Assembly: GCF_965198245.1 (NCBI RefSeq) | Contig: NZ_OZ240249.1 | Coordinates: forward strand, 1 to 64,000 | Reading direction: 5' to 3' | DNA length: 64,000 nucleotides | Source of the DNA: Poriferisodalis sp965198245 | GTDB lineage: Bacteria; Actinomycetota; Acidimicrobiia; Acidimicrobiales; Poriferisodalaceae | Part shown: in pieces, positions 15,634 through 23,561 of the stretch | How the letters are laid out: each line of letters starts with the position of its first letter | Position numbering within the stretch: the first letter of the stretch is position 1 | Translations under genes and position numbers: made by a program | The notes under the pieces: model-generated | The model's database searches: none | Told to the model about the DNA's origin: nothing | What the model saw: the letters and a program-made list of their open reading frames with translations, nothing else

Positions 15634-16251
15634 TCAGTCGGCTGGCGAGTAGATGGGGTGGGTGCCGAACTGGTTCTTCGTGACGGGTGTGCCGGTCTCG
15701 GCATAGAACGCCGTGCCGCGCACGACCGAGTCGAGATATGACGGCAGCGCTCGCCGGATCATGTGCTCGGCATAGTGGTCTCGCTCAGCGGCCGGCACGT
15801 CGTCGCGCAGCAGTGCCACGACCTTGATGGTGAACTCGCACCCGGGTGATCCGGCGCTGTCCGCCGACGTCCTACTCTGCGCCGGCTCGGTCATGCGCCA
15901 ACGGACGAGCGCAGTGCGGGCTTGTGGCGGGCCGAGCACCAGGTCGTAACCGGCGCCGTCGAACCAGTCGAGGAACTCGCGCTGGTAGTGAACGCCGCTG
16001 TAGTAGTAGACGTGATCGCGGCTGCGTGTACCGTCCCAGCGCTTCACCTCATTGCGCTCGCAGAACGGGTGAATGTTGGTGAGGTTGCCGGACTCGCTGA
16101 TGGCCGCCCAGACGTCGGCAGGCGGGGCCACCACGGCGACGCTGGCGATGATCGGTTCCATCGGCTCGATGCCGCGAGCCCCCAATCGGTCGATCAGCGT
16201 CTCGTCGGACGGTGTCAGTGCACTGCTCGTCGCTTCATTCGCATCGTCCAT
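15634..16251 (-). CDS. SRPBCC (START/Bet v1-like) family protein
   Basis: 205-aa lipid/polyketide-binding fold. ATG 16251 (MDDANEATSSALTPSDETLI) is preferred to an arginine-rich extension. The family pattern is VVAPPADVWAAISESGNLTNIHPFC near the start, then alternating strands (DHVYYYSGVHYQREFLDWFD), and a C-terminal helix (HYAEHMIRRALPSYLDSVVR). Function unknown. It may be co-transcribed with the crotonase gene 99 bp downstream. Confidence 0.75.
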   Translation of the reverse strand: MDDANEATSSALTPSDETLIDRLGARGIEPMEPIIASVAVVAPPADVWAAISESGNLTNIHPFCERNEVKRWDGTRSRDHVYYYSGVHYQREFLDWFDGAGYDLVLGPPQARTALVRWRMTEPAQSRTSADSAGSPGCEFTIKVVALLRDDVPAAERDHYAEHMIRRALPSYLDSVVRGTAFYAETGTPVTKNQFGTHPIYSPAD

Positions 16252-16362
16252 TTCGTCATTCTGGACCCTGTGAGCAACGCGTGCCCGCGGACATGCTGAG
16301 CGGCATCGCGCCCGCACTCATTTCGGCCTCATACCCGTGATTACGGGGCCAAGGGGATCGAT

Positions 16363-16488
16363 ATGTTCGCCATGAGTGATAGTCTCGGTGAGAACTTCGC
16401 CGGCGGCAGCGACGCGGTGCTTCAGGTCGCCGTGACGATGCAGTCCGGCACCATCGGCAGCCACAACAGCGCTCTAGTCAACGCGTAG
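16363..16488 (+). CDS. Possible 41-aa small protein
   Basis: ATG 16363 with AAGGGG upstream opens a 41-residue frame beginning MFAMSDSLGENFAGGSDAVL and ending in SHNSALVNA, with a stop at 16488. It is the only frame with start and ribosome binding site in the 285-bp gap between two minus-strand genes. It is Gly/Ser-rich, uncharged towards the C-terminus and without homologues I can name. It could also be chance. Confidence 0.25.
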   Translation: MFAMSDSLGENFAGGSDAVLQVAVTMQSGTIGSHNSALVNA

Positions 16489-16536
16489 CAGTCCGCATCG
16501 GCTGACAGCCCAGGGTCGGCGGAGCTGCCGTCGCGC

Positions 16537-16941
16537 TCAGACCCTTGGCAGAAGCTGGGTGGTCTCGATGATGCGGGAATCTTCCAGCGCTGCCGCGCGG
16601 ATAGGCGCGATGGCCAAGTAGTCAGGGTCGCGGAACATCGCAACGAACTGGACGCGCGTGGGATAGCGAACCAGGATGGCAATGTCCCACTGCTCCGAGT
16701 TCGGGCCGATCGCCGTGTGCCCGGCATGCCCCATCCAGATCGGCTCGCCACCGAAGCGTGGGTGCAGCTCGGCAAAGCGGCGTCCGTATTCCCGGTAGGC
16801 GTCCTCGCCGGACATGCCGTCGACGCCATAGCCCGATTCTGCGGTCTCGCGGTAGCGCAACAGATTGAGCATCACGACCGGCTCGTCGGGGTCGCCTTCC
16901 GCAACGGCGTCAATCTGGGCGGTCGAAGCGTGTTTGTGCAC
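16537..16941 (-). CDS. DUF1330 family protein
   Basis: 134-aa dimeric alpha/beta-barrel (ferredoxin-like) protein. Recognisable pieces are VVMLNLLRYRE, GEDAYREYGRRFAEL, WDIAILVRYPTRVQFVAMFRDPDY and the C-terminal SRIIETTQLLP. The family is widespread, of uncertain function, and often sits beside dioxygenase or lipid-metabolism genes, as here, where a PhyH gene is upstream on the same strand. Confidence 0.8.
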   Translation of the reverse strand: MHKHASTAQIDAVAEGDPDEPVVMLNLLRYRETAESGYGVDGMSGEDAYREYGRRFAELHPRFGGEPIWMGHAGHTAIGPNSEQWDIAILVRYPTRVQFVAMFRDPDYLAIAPIRAAALEDSRIIETTQLLPRV

Positions 16942-17018
16942 GAGAGCTCCTGTTCAGTTCGTGGAAGGGGTGGAATCCGGCGGCTCGCCGAGCGCCGTCG
17001 GACTGACGGCGTGGCCGC

Positions 17019-17882
17019 TCAGACCGGGCGGGGCCAGACGACCGGGTAGTGGTCGGTCGCCATCGGCGCGCCGGGTTCCAGCTCGGCATAGTGCAGCGCG
17101 TCGGCCGTGCCGATGCGGGGGTCGTAGCGGACGTCGTCGCCGATGTAGCGCACGGCGTAGCCCCGGCGGGCGCGGCCGGGGTTCGAGTTGCCCCGCGAAC
17201 CGTGCAGGATCATCGCCCAGAACGCGATGGCGTCACCCGGCTGAAGATCGAACGACACGATGTCGTAGGCGTCGCGGTCAGCCTCGACATCGGGCGCGGG
17301 CTCGTAGTCAGGGTTCTGCGTGTAGTCGTGAGCGTTGGTCGGTGCGAAGGTGCGGGGCTGGAACCAGCGGTCCCAGGCATGCGAACCCCGCACGTACTCG
17401 ACCCGGCCGCTGGTGGCGTCTACCTCGTCGAGGGCGATCCAGAACGACATCACCTGGCGTCCCGAGATCGGCCAGTAAGGCTGGTCGTTGTGCCACGGCA
17501 CCGGCTGGCTCGCGCCAGGTGCCTTGACGAAGAGCTGGTCGTAGTACATGCGCACCGTCGGCGAGCCGAACATGGCCGACGCGTACTCGCCCAAACGCGA
17601 GCGGAGAACGAACTCTTCGAACACCGAACGGAACCGCCACAGGTCCAGCCCACCGAAGAAACCGGTCGACTCATAGGCGTGTGCAGTCGGACTCGGGTTC
17701 GCCATCTCCTGCGCGACGCCCTCGCGCAGTCGCTCCACCCATTCGGCGTCGACAACATTGCGGAGTACGACGACACCATCGGCGCGAAACCGCTCGATGG
17801 TTTCTTCGTCGACGATCGGTTGAGCTGGTCGATCAAGCCTCGGTTGATCAAGCCCCGATCGATCAAGCACTGTGTCGCTCAT
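17019..17882 (-). CDS. Phytanoyl-CoA dioxygenase (PhyH) family protein
   Basis: Fe(II)/2-oxoglutarate oxygenase of 287 aa. Metal ligands are His131 and Asp133 (PVPWHNDQPYW) and His227 (AMILHGSRGNSN); RRGYAVRYIGDD supplies the 2-oxoglutarate arginine. The first 20 residues are a short irregular repeat (LDRSG/LDQPR/LDRPA), from a GATCAAGC-type DNA repeat. Such enzymes act on acyl-CoAs, osmolytes or alkyl phosphonates, so the substrate is unknown. It starts 75 bp from the divergent MaoC gene, which may share its control region. Confidence 0.85.
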   Translation of the reverse strand: MSDTVLDRSGLDQPRLDRPAQPIVDEETIERFRADGVVVLRNVVDAEWVERLREGVAQEMANPSPTAHAYESTGFFGGLDLWRFRSVFEEFVLRSRLGEYASAMFGSPTVRMYYDQLFVKAPGASQPVPWHNDQPYWPISGRQVMSFWIALDEVDATSGRVEYVRGSHAWDRWFQPRTFAPTNAHDYTQNPDYEPAPDVEADRDAYDIVSFDLQPGDAIAFWAMILHGSRGNSNPGRARRGYAVRYIGDDVRYDPRIGTADALHYAELEPGAPMATDHYPVVWPRPV

Positions 17883-17957
17883 CGTCGTCCCCTGTCGTCA
17901 GCACCAAGTCAACACGATGGGTGCACCGCACTGCCAGACTCAGGGCGAGGAGGCGAC

Positions 17958-18470
17958 ATGAGCGACGATCAGAGCAGCAGCAGTGGTTCGGGGGCGATCC
18001 CCGGACTCCCGCCTCGGCCGCATCGGGGCTGGACTTTCAACGAGCAACCCGTCGGCAAGCGCTGGAGCACAAGCCGCCGAACGATCACCGAAACCGACCT
18101 AGTGGTGTACGCCACGCAGTTCGGCTTCGCCGAGGGGCTCTTCCTGGATGCCACCGCCGCCGAGCGTGCCGGCTATGACGGGAGACTCGTGCCGGGCAGC
18201 CTGGTGATGTCGCTGGCTGAGGGCTTGATCATCAGTGGCGGCGCCATTGCCGGCACCGGAGTGGCCTACTTGGGCGCCACTGTCGAAGTCAAGGGGCCCA
18301 CGTTCGTCGGTGACACCCTGCAGGTGGTCGCCGAGGTCACCGCGGCCCGACTCACCTCACGGGGCGACCGCGGCATCGTGACCACCCGCAACGAGGTCTT
18401 CAACCAGCACGGCAAGCTCGTGATGGTGTATTCCCCCACACGCATGGTCCTCTGCCGTCACGCCGACTAG
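17958..18470 (+). CDS. MaoC-like dehydratase
   Basis: 170-aa hot-dog-fold protein. ATG 17958 is preceded by GGAGG. The serine-rich first 15 residues are disordered, followed by a MaoC core (TITETDLVVYATQFGFAEGL, GYDGRLVPGSLVMSLAEGLI, VAYLGATVEVKGPTFVGDTL, VTTRNEVFNQHGKLVM). It would hydrate enoyl-CoA thioesters. It is followed by an SDR gene in the same direction, a combination common in acyl-CoA metabolism. Confidence 0.82.
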   Translation: MSDDQSSSSGSGAIPGLPPRPHRGWTFNEQPVGKRWSTSRRTITETDLVVYATQFGFAEGLFLDATAAERAGYDGRLVPGSLVMSLAEGLIISGGAIAGTGVAYLGATVEVKGPTFVGDTLQVVAEVTAARLTSRGDRGIVTTRNEVFNQHGKLVMVYSPTRMVLCRHAD

Positions 18471-18538
18471 GCCAACGCGGGTCTGATAGCGGCAGTACGG
18501 TCGGCGGGATCCTTGGATCGACGACAGGGAGCTCATTG

Positions 18539-19315
18539 ATGAGCAGGTTCACGGGTCGGGTGGCGATTGTGACGGGAGCGGCCGGAGGGATCGGACTGGC
18601 GGCTTGTGCCCGGTTTGCCTCAGAAGGGGCGTCGGTGGTGGCTGTGGACTTGGCCTCTGCCGACCTTGGCGCCGCGGTGGCAGCGATCGAAGGCGCTGGT
18701 GGCACAGCGCTGTCCGTGCCCGCCGACGTCACCAATTCCGCCCAAGTCGCCGGCTACGTCAACGCTGCCCGTGAGGCCTTCGGACGCGTCGACGTCCTGT
18801 TTAACAACGCAGGCATCGAGGGCACCTACGCCCCGATGATCGAGTACTCCGAAGAGTCTTTCGACCAAGTCATTGCGGTCAACGTGCGCGGCGTGTGGCT
18901 CGGCATCAAGTACGCCGCCCCGGCGATGATCGCAAGCGGCGGCGGGTCCATCGTGAACACGGCATCGGTGGCTGGCCTGCTTGGCTCCCGGGGCATCTCT
19001 CCGTACTCGGCGAGCAAGCACGCTGTCGCCGGGCTCACCAAGTCGGCCGCGCTGGAACTGGCGACTTCTGGCGTGCGGGTCAACGCCGTGTGCCCTGCGC
19101 CCATTGAGACGCGCATGATGCGGTCGCTGGAGGCTTACATCGGTGGCGACGACGCTGACGACATCCGCAAGAGATTCGCCGAACGCCTGCCCGTGCAGCG
19201 TTACGGCGAACCCCACGAAGTCGCTGCGCTGGTGGCGTTCCTGGCTTCCGACGAAGCCAGCTACATCACCGGCAGCCTCTACCCCATCGACGGCGGCTTC
19301 ACCGCCGGCCGCTGA
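18539..19315 (+). CDS. Short-chain dehydrogenase/reductase
   Basis: 258-aa classical SDR. The nucleotide loop TGAAGGIG lies near residue 15, then NNAG, the serine strand SIVNTASVAG, catalytic YSASK, and the ending GSLYPIDGGFTAGR. ATG 18539 is used; a TTG three bases earlier is possible. It oxidises or reduces a hydroxyl or keto group with NAD(P)H; the aspartate after the second strand (VVAVDLAS) suggests NAD(H). It follows the MaoC gene by 68 bp. Confidence 0.87.
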   Translation: MSRFTGRVAIVTGAAGGIGLAACARFASEGASVVAVDLASADLGAAVAAIEGAGGTALSVPADVTNSAQVAGYVNAAREAFGRVDVLFNNAGIEGTYAPMIEYSEESFDQVIAVNVRGVWLGIKYAAPAMIASGGGSIVNTASVAGLLGSRGISPYSASKHAVAGLTKSAALELATSGVRVNAVCPAPIETRMMRSLEAYIGGDDADDIRKRFAERLPVQRYGEPHEVAALVAFLASDEASYITGSLYPIDGGFTAGR

Positions 19316-19325
19316 ATCACACTGG

Positions 19326-19407
19326 TGGGCCGGGGAGGATTCGAACCTCCGTAGGCGTAGCCGACGGGTTTACAGCCCGCTCCCTTTGTCCGCTCGGGCA
19401 CCGACCC
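19326..19407 (-). tRNA. tRNA-Tyr (anticodon GTA)
   Basis: Class II tRNA with a long variable arm. Acceptor GGGTCGG pairs with CCGGCCC, anticodon loop CTGTAAA gives GTA, and the T-arm is GGTTCGAATCC. A CCA tail is encoded (plus 19323-19325). Confidence 0.94.
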
Positions 19408-19509
19408 CAGAGGTGGGCAGGCTACCGGCGCACGCGACACCGTCGGTAAGGCCCAGAGCACCACAAGACCCACGGTCTGCTGCCTGATTCGCGTCGGTAG
19501 CTTGCGCTT

Positions 19510-19998
19510 GTGCCTTCATTCGACGTCGTTTCCAAAGTGGACATGCAGGAGATCCGCAACGCCGTGGATCAGGCTTCCCGCGAGGTCGCCAACCGGTACG
19601 ACTTCCGCGACACCGGCAGTGCCGTGGAGCTGGGCGAAGGCGCAATCGCCATGCGCTCAAGCACTGAAGATCGGCTTACGGCGATGCGGGTCGTGCTCGA
19701 AGAGAAGCTCGTGCGCCGCCAGGTCAGCTTGAAGGCCGTCCACTACGGCAACGTCGAGGAGGCCTCCGGTGGGACAGTTCGCCAGGAAGCCGCTCTGCAA
19801 GCAGGCATCTCATCGGACCGGGCCCGGGAACTGAACAAGTTCATCAAGGGGCTGGGCATCAAGGGCGTGCAGTCGCAGACCCAAGGCGATCAGCTGCGGG
19901 TGATGTCGAAGAAGCGGGACGATCTGCAGGCGGTCATCGCCGAGCTCAAGGCTGGCGATTTCGACGTGCCGCTGCAGTTCGAGAACTTCCGGGACTGA
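19510..19998 (+). CDS. YajQ-family (UPF0234) nucleotide-binding protein
   Basis: 162-aa two-domain protein starting at GTG 19510 (MPSFDVVSKVDMQEIRNAVD). The family marks are NRYDFRDTG, AMRSSTEDRL, the HYGNVEEASGGTVRQEAAL linker, LNKFIKGLGIKGVQSQTQGD and the ending PLQFENFRD. Related proteins bind cyclic di-GMP or tRNA/rRNA; the role here is not known. It is transcribed away from tRNA-Tyr. Confidence 0.9.
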   Translation: MPSFDVVSKVDMQEIRNAVDQASREVANRYDFRDTGSAVELGEGAIAMRSSTEDRLTAMRVVLEEKLVRRQVSLKAVHYGNVEEASGGTVRQEAALQAGISSDRARELNKFIKGLGIKGVQSQTQGDQLRVMSKKRDDLQAVIAELKAGDFDVPLQFENFRD

Positions 19999-20007
19999 CG
20001 CCCGAGT

Positions 20008-20096
20008 TCAGCTCGCCGTCTCAGCTCGCCGTCTCAGCTCGCCGTCTCAGCTCGCCGTCTCAGCTCGCCGTCTCAGCTCGCCGTCTCAGCTCGCCG
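20008..20096. repeat. 13-bp tandem repeat, 6 full copies plus a partial one
   Basis: The unit TCAGCTCGCCGTC repeats without change from 20008 to 20085, with a broken seventh copy to 20096. It fills most of the 113-bp gap between the ends of the convergent yajQ and htpX genes. There are no spacers, so it is not a CRISPR. Copy number is likely to vary between strains. Confidence 0.92.
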
Positions 20097-20111
20097 GTCG
20101 AGAAAGCCGGT

Positions 20112-20966
20112 TCAGATCGCTTCTTGCCAGGAACCGTCACGCAGGCGGCGGATGCGCTCTTCCATCGGCGGATGCGTGGTGAACAGCCCCTTGAAGCCCA
20201 TCCGGCGGCTGGCCAACGGGTTGGCGATGTACATCTGGGCCTGGTTGGGGTCGGCCAGGCTAGGGACCGTTTTCGAGGCCACGTCCAGCTTCGCAAGCGC
20301 TTGCGCGAGTGGCTCCCCGTCGCCGATCATCCGGGCTGCGGTGCGGTCTGCCTGGTACTCGCGGCTGCGGCTGATGGCCATCTGCAGCAGCATCGCGGCG
20401 ATCGGCGCAAGGATGATGAGCAGGATCTCGCCGAACGGGTTGCGGTCGTTGTCGCGTCCGCCGCCCCCGAAGATCAAGGCGAATGACGCCATGCGGGCTG
20501 CGAACGTGATTGCTGTGGCGACTGCTGCGGCCACCGAGCCGATGAGGATGTCCCGGTTGCGGATGTGGGCCATCTCGTGCGCCAGCACGCCGCGGATCTC
20601 GTACCAGCTGAGGTGGCGGATGAGCCCCTCGGTGACGCACACCGCCGCGTTGCGCGGATTGCGGCCAGTGGCGAAGGCGTTGGGCTGCGGGTCGGGCGAG
20701 ACATACAGCCGGGGCATGGGCAGGCCGGACAGCTCGGTGAGCTCGCGCATGATCGTCCGGTACTCAGGGAGCTGATGCGGCTGGACTTCCTGAGCCCGGG
20801 CGGAGCGGATCGCCAGCTTGTCGCTGAACCAGTAGCTGCCGCCCACCATGACCAGGGCGATGATGACGGCGATGATGAGGCCGCTTTGGCCCCAGAAGCT
20901 GCCGATCCACAGGATCAGGCCGGCGAGGCCAGCAAGAAGAACGGTGGTCTTGGCCGTGTTGCGCAC
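20112..20966 (-). CDS. htpX: Membrane zinc metalloprotease HtpX (M48)
   Basis: Degrades misfolded membrane proteins at the inner membrane. 284 aa with two N-terminal membrane helices (TTVLLAGLAGLILWIGSFW, GLIIAVIIALVMVGGSYWF), the zinc motif HEMAH in VLAHEMAHIRNRD, further helices around 145-205, and the third zinc ligand region SREYQADRTAARMIGD. The C-terminal FTTHPPMEERIRRLR is typical of the family. Confidence 0.92.
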   Translation of the reverse strand: MRNTAKTTVLLAGLAGLILWIGSFWGQSGLIIAVIIALVMVGGSYWFSDKLAIRSARAQEVQPHQLPEYRTIMRELTELSGLPMPRLYVSPDPQPNAFATGRNPRNAAVCVTEGLIRHLSWYEIRGVLAHEMAHIRNRDILIGSVAAAVATAITFAARMASFALIFGGGGRDNDRNPFGEILLIILAPIAAMLLQMAISRSREYQADRTAARMIGDGEPLAQALAKLDVASKTVPSLADPNQAQMYIANPLASRRMGFKGLFTTHPPMEERIRRLRDGSWQEAI

Positions 20967-21085
20967 TTTGTTCGCTGCCTCTTTTCCGTCGCTCCGCGGT
21001 GGATGCGCCGGTCGGGATTCAGGCTAATGACGACCAGCTTCGAAGTGGTCGTGAGCAACAGTGCCGGCGCCGCTGTGGGTGCTGG

Positions 21086-22189
21086 TCAGTTCTTCGCTTC
21101 GACCAGGCGCCAGTCGTCAGAGCCCGGGGCGTAGCGGTCCCTGAACTCGGGGTCATAGTTGGCTGCGAGCTCGCTGGCGCGGCCGACCGCAGCCCGGTAG
21201 GCGTCGATGAGCGCGTCCTCGGCGTCGTAGTCGAAGGGGTCCTGCAGTCGCATCTCGGTGATGCTGCCTCGTTCGATGGGGTTGTCGCGCAGGTAGCGGG
21301 CCGTCAGGGCGATGGCTTCAACGGCAGGCACCAGGTCGCGGTAGCCGAGTTCGCTGATGAGCAGGTCAGGGCCGGTCATCTGGTGAAGCGAGTGCTCTCC
21401 GCCCAGGAACGGTCGGACCGGGGTGGCGAGGTCTTCGGGCAGGTTCACGATGTCGAGTTCGACATCGAGCGCGGCGGCGATGATCTCGACCGTCTGACGA
21501 GCCGTGAGGACGTGCTCGTCGCTGATGTTGTACGCCTTGCCGGCAGCCACCTCGGGACGGTCCACGGCCAGGGTGAGCGCATGCCCGGCGTTCGGGCCGT
21601 AGGCGGCGGTGCGCAGGGTGAGACCGCCATCGGCGATGATGACCCGCCTGCGACCATCGATGATGCGCCGAACAATCAGCCACTCGCGAGGGTTGATCTG
21701 GCCCGGTCCGTAGATGAGTGGGTAGCGGAAGATGGTGGCGCTGGGGTGATGGTCGAAGACGATGTCCTCGGTGGCGACGATCTTGGCCACTTTGTCGTTG
21801 GAATCGTCGACGGCGCGCTCGGCGGTCTCACGGATCGGCACGAGCATGCCGGGCGGCCAGTTGAGCTTGGGGCGGGCAAAGCCCTTGTAGGCCGGCACTC
21901 CTCCGACGGCAATGAACTGCCCACAGCGACCGGCGAAGAATGGCACCAAGTCGCGCAACCGCCCGTACATCGCATAGACGACATCGAACGTGGCACCGTC
22001 GAGTGCTGCTTCGACCTCGGCGGCGCGGAATGGGTTCGTGTGGATGTGCTCCACGCTCGGCGGGATCGTGTCCACCTCGTGGCGCCCGGTGTGCAGGATC
22101 TTCGTCTCGTATCCGCGTTCGATCAGGCCATTGACGACGCCGGGACCCGTCGGCCCCGTGCCTCCGATCACCAACGCCGTAGATACCAT
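21086..22189 (-). CDS. NAD(P)-dependent epimerase/dehydratase (extended SDR-like)
   Basis: 367 aa with the Rossmann start TALVIGGTGPTGPGVVNGLI, the strand DVVYAMYGRLRDLVPFFAGR, and RYPLIYGPGQINPREW in the usual place of the substrate loop. The catalytic YxxxK is not clearly visible (VPAYKGFARPK is the nearest stretch), so the activity is uncertain. Its start codon lies only 6 bp from the start of the divergent membrane-protein gene. Confidence 0.78.
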   Translation of the reverse strand: MVSTALVIGGTGPTGPGVVNGLIERGYETKILHTGRHEVDTIPPSVEHIHTNPFRAAEVEAALDGATFDVVYAMYGRLRDLVPFFAGRCGQFIAVGGVPAYKGFARPKLNWPPGMLVPIRETAERAVDDSNDKVAKIVATEDIVFDHHPSATIFRYPLIYGPGQINPREWLIVRRIIDGRRRVIIADGGLTLRTAAYGPNAGHALTLAVDRPEVAAGKAYNISDEHVLTARQTVEIIAAALDVELDIVNLPEDLATPVRPFLGGEHSLHQMTGPDLLISELGYRDLVPAVEAIALTARYLRDNPIERGSITEMRLQDPFDYDAEDALIDAYRAAVGRASELAANYDPEFRDRYAPGSDDWRLVEAKN

Positions 22190-22195
22190 CGGCTC

Positions 22196-22879
22196 ATGCT
22201 GTCAGTTCCGCCCGACGGTCACCGGCCGAACCGGCAGCGTTGGGTGCTCGTCAGTATCTGGGTCGGGGTTGCCATGATGCTCGGCAGTTGGCTCCTAGAA
22301 GGCGAAATCTCGTCGGGCTCGGCGACTGCGCTTCGGTTCATCGGACTTGGAGTAGTCGTCGTCAGCGTCATCCCTAACTTGCGCAAGCGAAGACAGTGGG
22401 TCCGGAACGCTCGAGACTCGGGCCTCTCGCGGCGCGAGACACGGCACTCCACGGGACTGTCGGCCGGCTATTGGGTCACGATGATCGTAGGAATGGGGCT
22501 CTTCGGTTATCTGATGGACTTCGTCAAATCTTCCCCAAGTGATGTCGGCCGGGTCGTGATCGCCGTCGCAGTCATCACCGTGGTTGGCGTCGTGATGGGT
22601 ACACGCTTCGAGGTCGTCGCTGCCGCAGCTCGCGGCCGACAGGGCGTCGCGCTCAGCGGATGGTGGACATCGAAGGCAGGTATCGGGACGACGCTCGTTC
22701 TGAGCGTCGGGGCGATCATTATGGCGTTCATGGCCTTGTTGACGTGGCCCGACCACTCAGGGTTCCGCATCGTCGCGATGATCGTTGTGCTCAGCGCAGG
22801 ATCCGGCGCGGGTGCCGCGATCACATGGCTGCGCTCGTTGCTTGCTGGCAAACCGTTCACATCGGCTCGTACTGGCTAA
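22196..22879 (+). CDS. Hypothetical membrane protein, about six TM helices
   Basis: 227 aa from ATG 22196 (MLSVPPDGHRPNRQRWVLVS). Hydrophobic helices can be read at about 17-34, 44-60, 92-112, 120-138, 160-180 and 188-210. A basic loop (RKRRQWVRNARDSGLSRRE) follows the second. No known domain is recognised. A much longer upstream reading is only the complement of the epimerase gene. Confidence 0.6.
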   Translation: MLSVPPDGHRPNRQRWVLVSIWVGVAMMLGSWLLEGEISSGSATALRFIGLGVVVVSVIPNLRKRRQWVRNARDSGLSRRETRHSTGLSAGYWVTMIVGMGLFGYLMDFVKSSPSDVGRVVIAVAVITVVGVVMGTRFEVVAAAARGRQGVALSGWWTSKAGIGTTLVLSVGAIIMAFMALLTWPDHSGFRIVAMIVVLSAGSGAGAAITWLRSLLAGKPFTSARTG

Positions 22880-22932
22880 TCCGACTGGCAATACAAATGC
22901 CTCGCCAGGCGCCGAATGTCGAGCTGGATTGG

Positions 22933-23553
22933 TCAGCCGAAGACTCGCCTCAGCCAGTCCAGAAATGCCTGCGCAGCAGGTCGCTGGAGATCGAATGTTC
23001 CTGCACCAATGGACGTGCCCATACGGTCACCCTCAGCTCGTACGGCGAGCCAGGCATGGACTTCGGCTTTCGCCGGCTTCGACGGTCGATCAGCCGCGGG
23101 AACTTGTGCCACGTAGTTCTGTGCCTGCGGCCACACTCCGTCCCCAGCCGGAATGAGATCGCTGACGAAGTTCTCCAACTCACCCGGATTCACGTTGTCG
23201 GGCATCAACCACACACCGATCTTCGGTTTGCCAGGTTGACTCGGCGGCACGACGGTGCCCAGTGGATCCGGCTGTCGTGGCAACCGGATCTTGGCATCTC
23301 CCAGTTGGTCTCCGATGCGTTGCCATCGACCAGCGATATTCGAATTCGCGTCCACGACGATGCCGAGCGCAGTCCGGCCCGGTGCCACGGCCTCGGTTGC
23401 CACACTCCCCAAAACCTGCTCGACGCTGCGCTTGTTGACGATCTCGAAACTCTGGGGCTGCCCGGACTTGTCGTTTAGGTGCCAGATGACGCTGTCATCA
23501 TCATCGCCCTCTACGAGCAGCACCTGCTGGGGTCCAGCATTCAGCATCGACAT
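22933..23553 (-). CDS. DUF3226 TOPRIM-like protein, partner of the adjacent ATPase
   Basis: 206 aa. TOPRIM pattern: Glu15 in VLLVEGDDDD, then Asp68 and Asn70 in LGIVVDANSN, and the DUF3226 signature GVWLMPDNVNPGELENFVSD. TOPRIM domains of this kind cut nucleic acid or, in AriB of PARIS, tRNA. It starts 8 bp after the ATPase gene, so the two form an operon. A defence role is inferred from the pairing. Confidence 0.82.
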   Translation of the reverse strand: MSMLNAGPQQVLLVEGDDDDSVIWHLNDKSGQPQSFEIVNKRSVEQVLGSVATEAVAPGRTALGIVVDANSNIAGRWQRIGDQLGDAKIRLPRQPDPLGTVVPPSQPGKPKIGVWLMPDNVNPGELENFVSDLIPAGDGVWPQAQNYVAQVPAADRPSKPAKAEVHAWLAVRAEGDRMGTSIGAGTFDLQRPAAQAFLDWLRRVFG

Positions 23554-23561
23554 CTCAGCTC

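Noticed and set aside
20008..20096. CRISPR array
   Set aside because: The repeats are 13 bp and directly adjacent with no spacers, and no cas gene is nearby.
20999..22195. Long upstream extension of the membrane-protein frame at 22196
   Set aside because: The extension is the complement of the epimerase gene; only the part after ATG 22196 has membrane-protein character.
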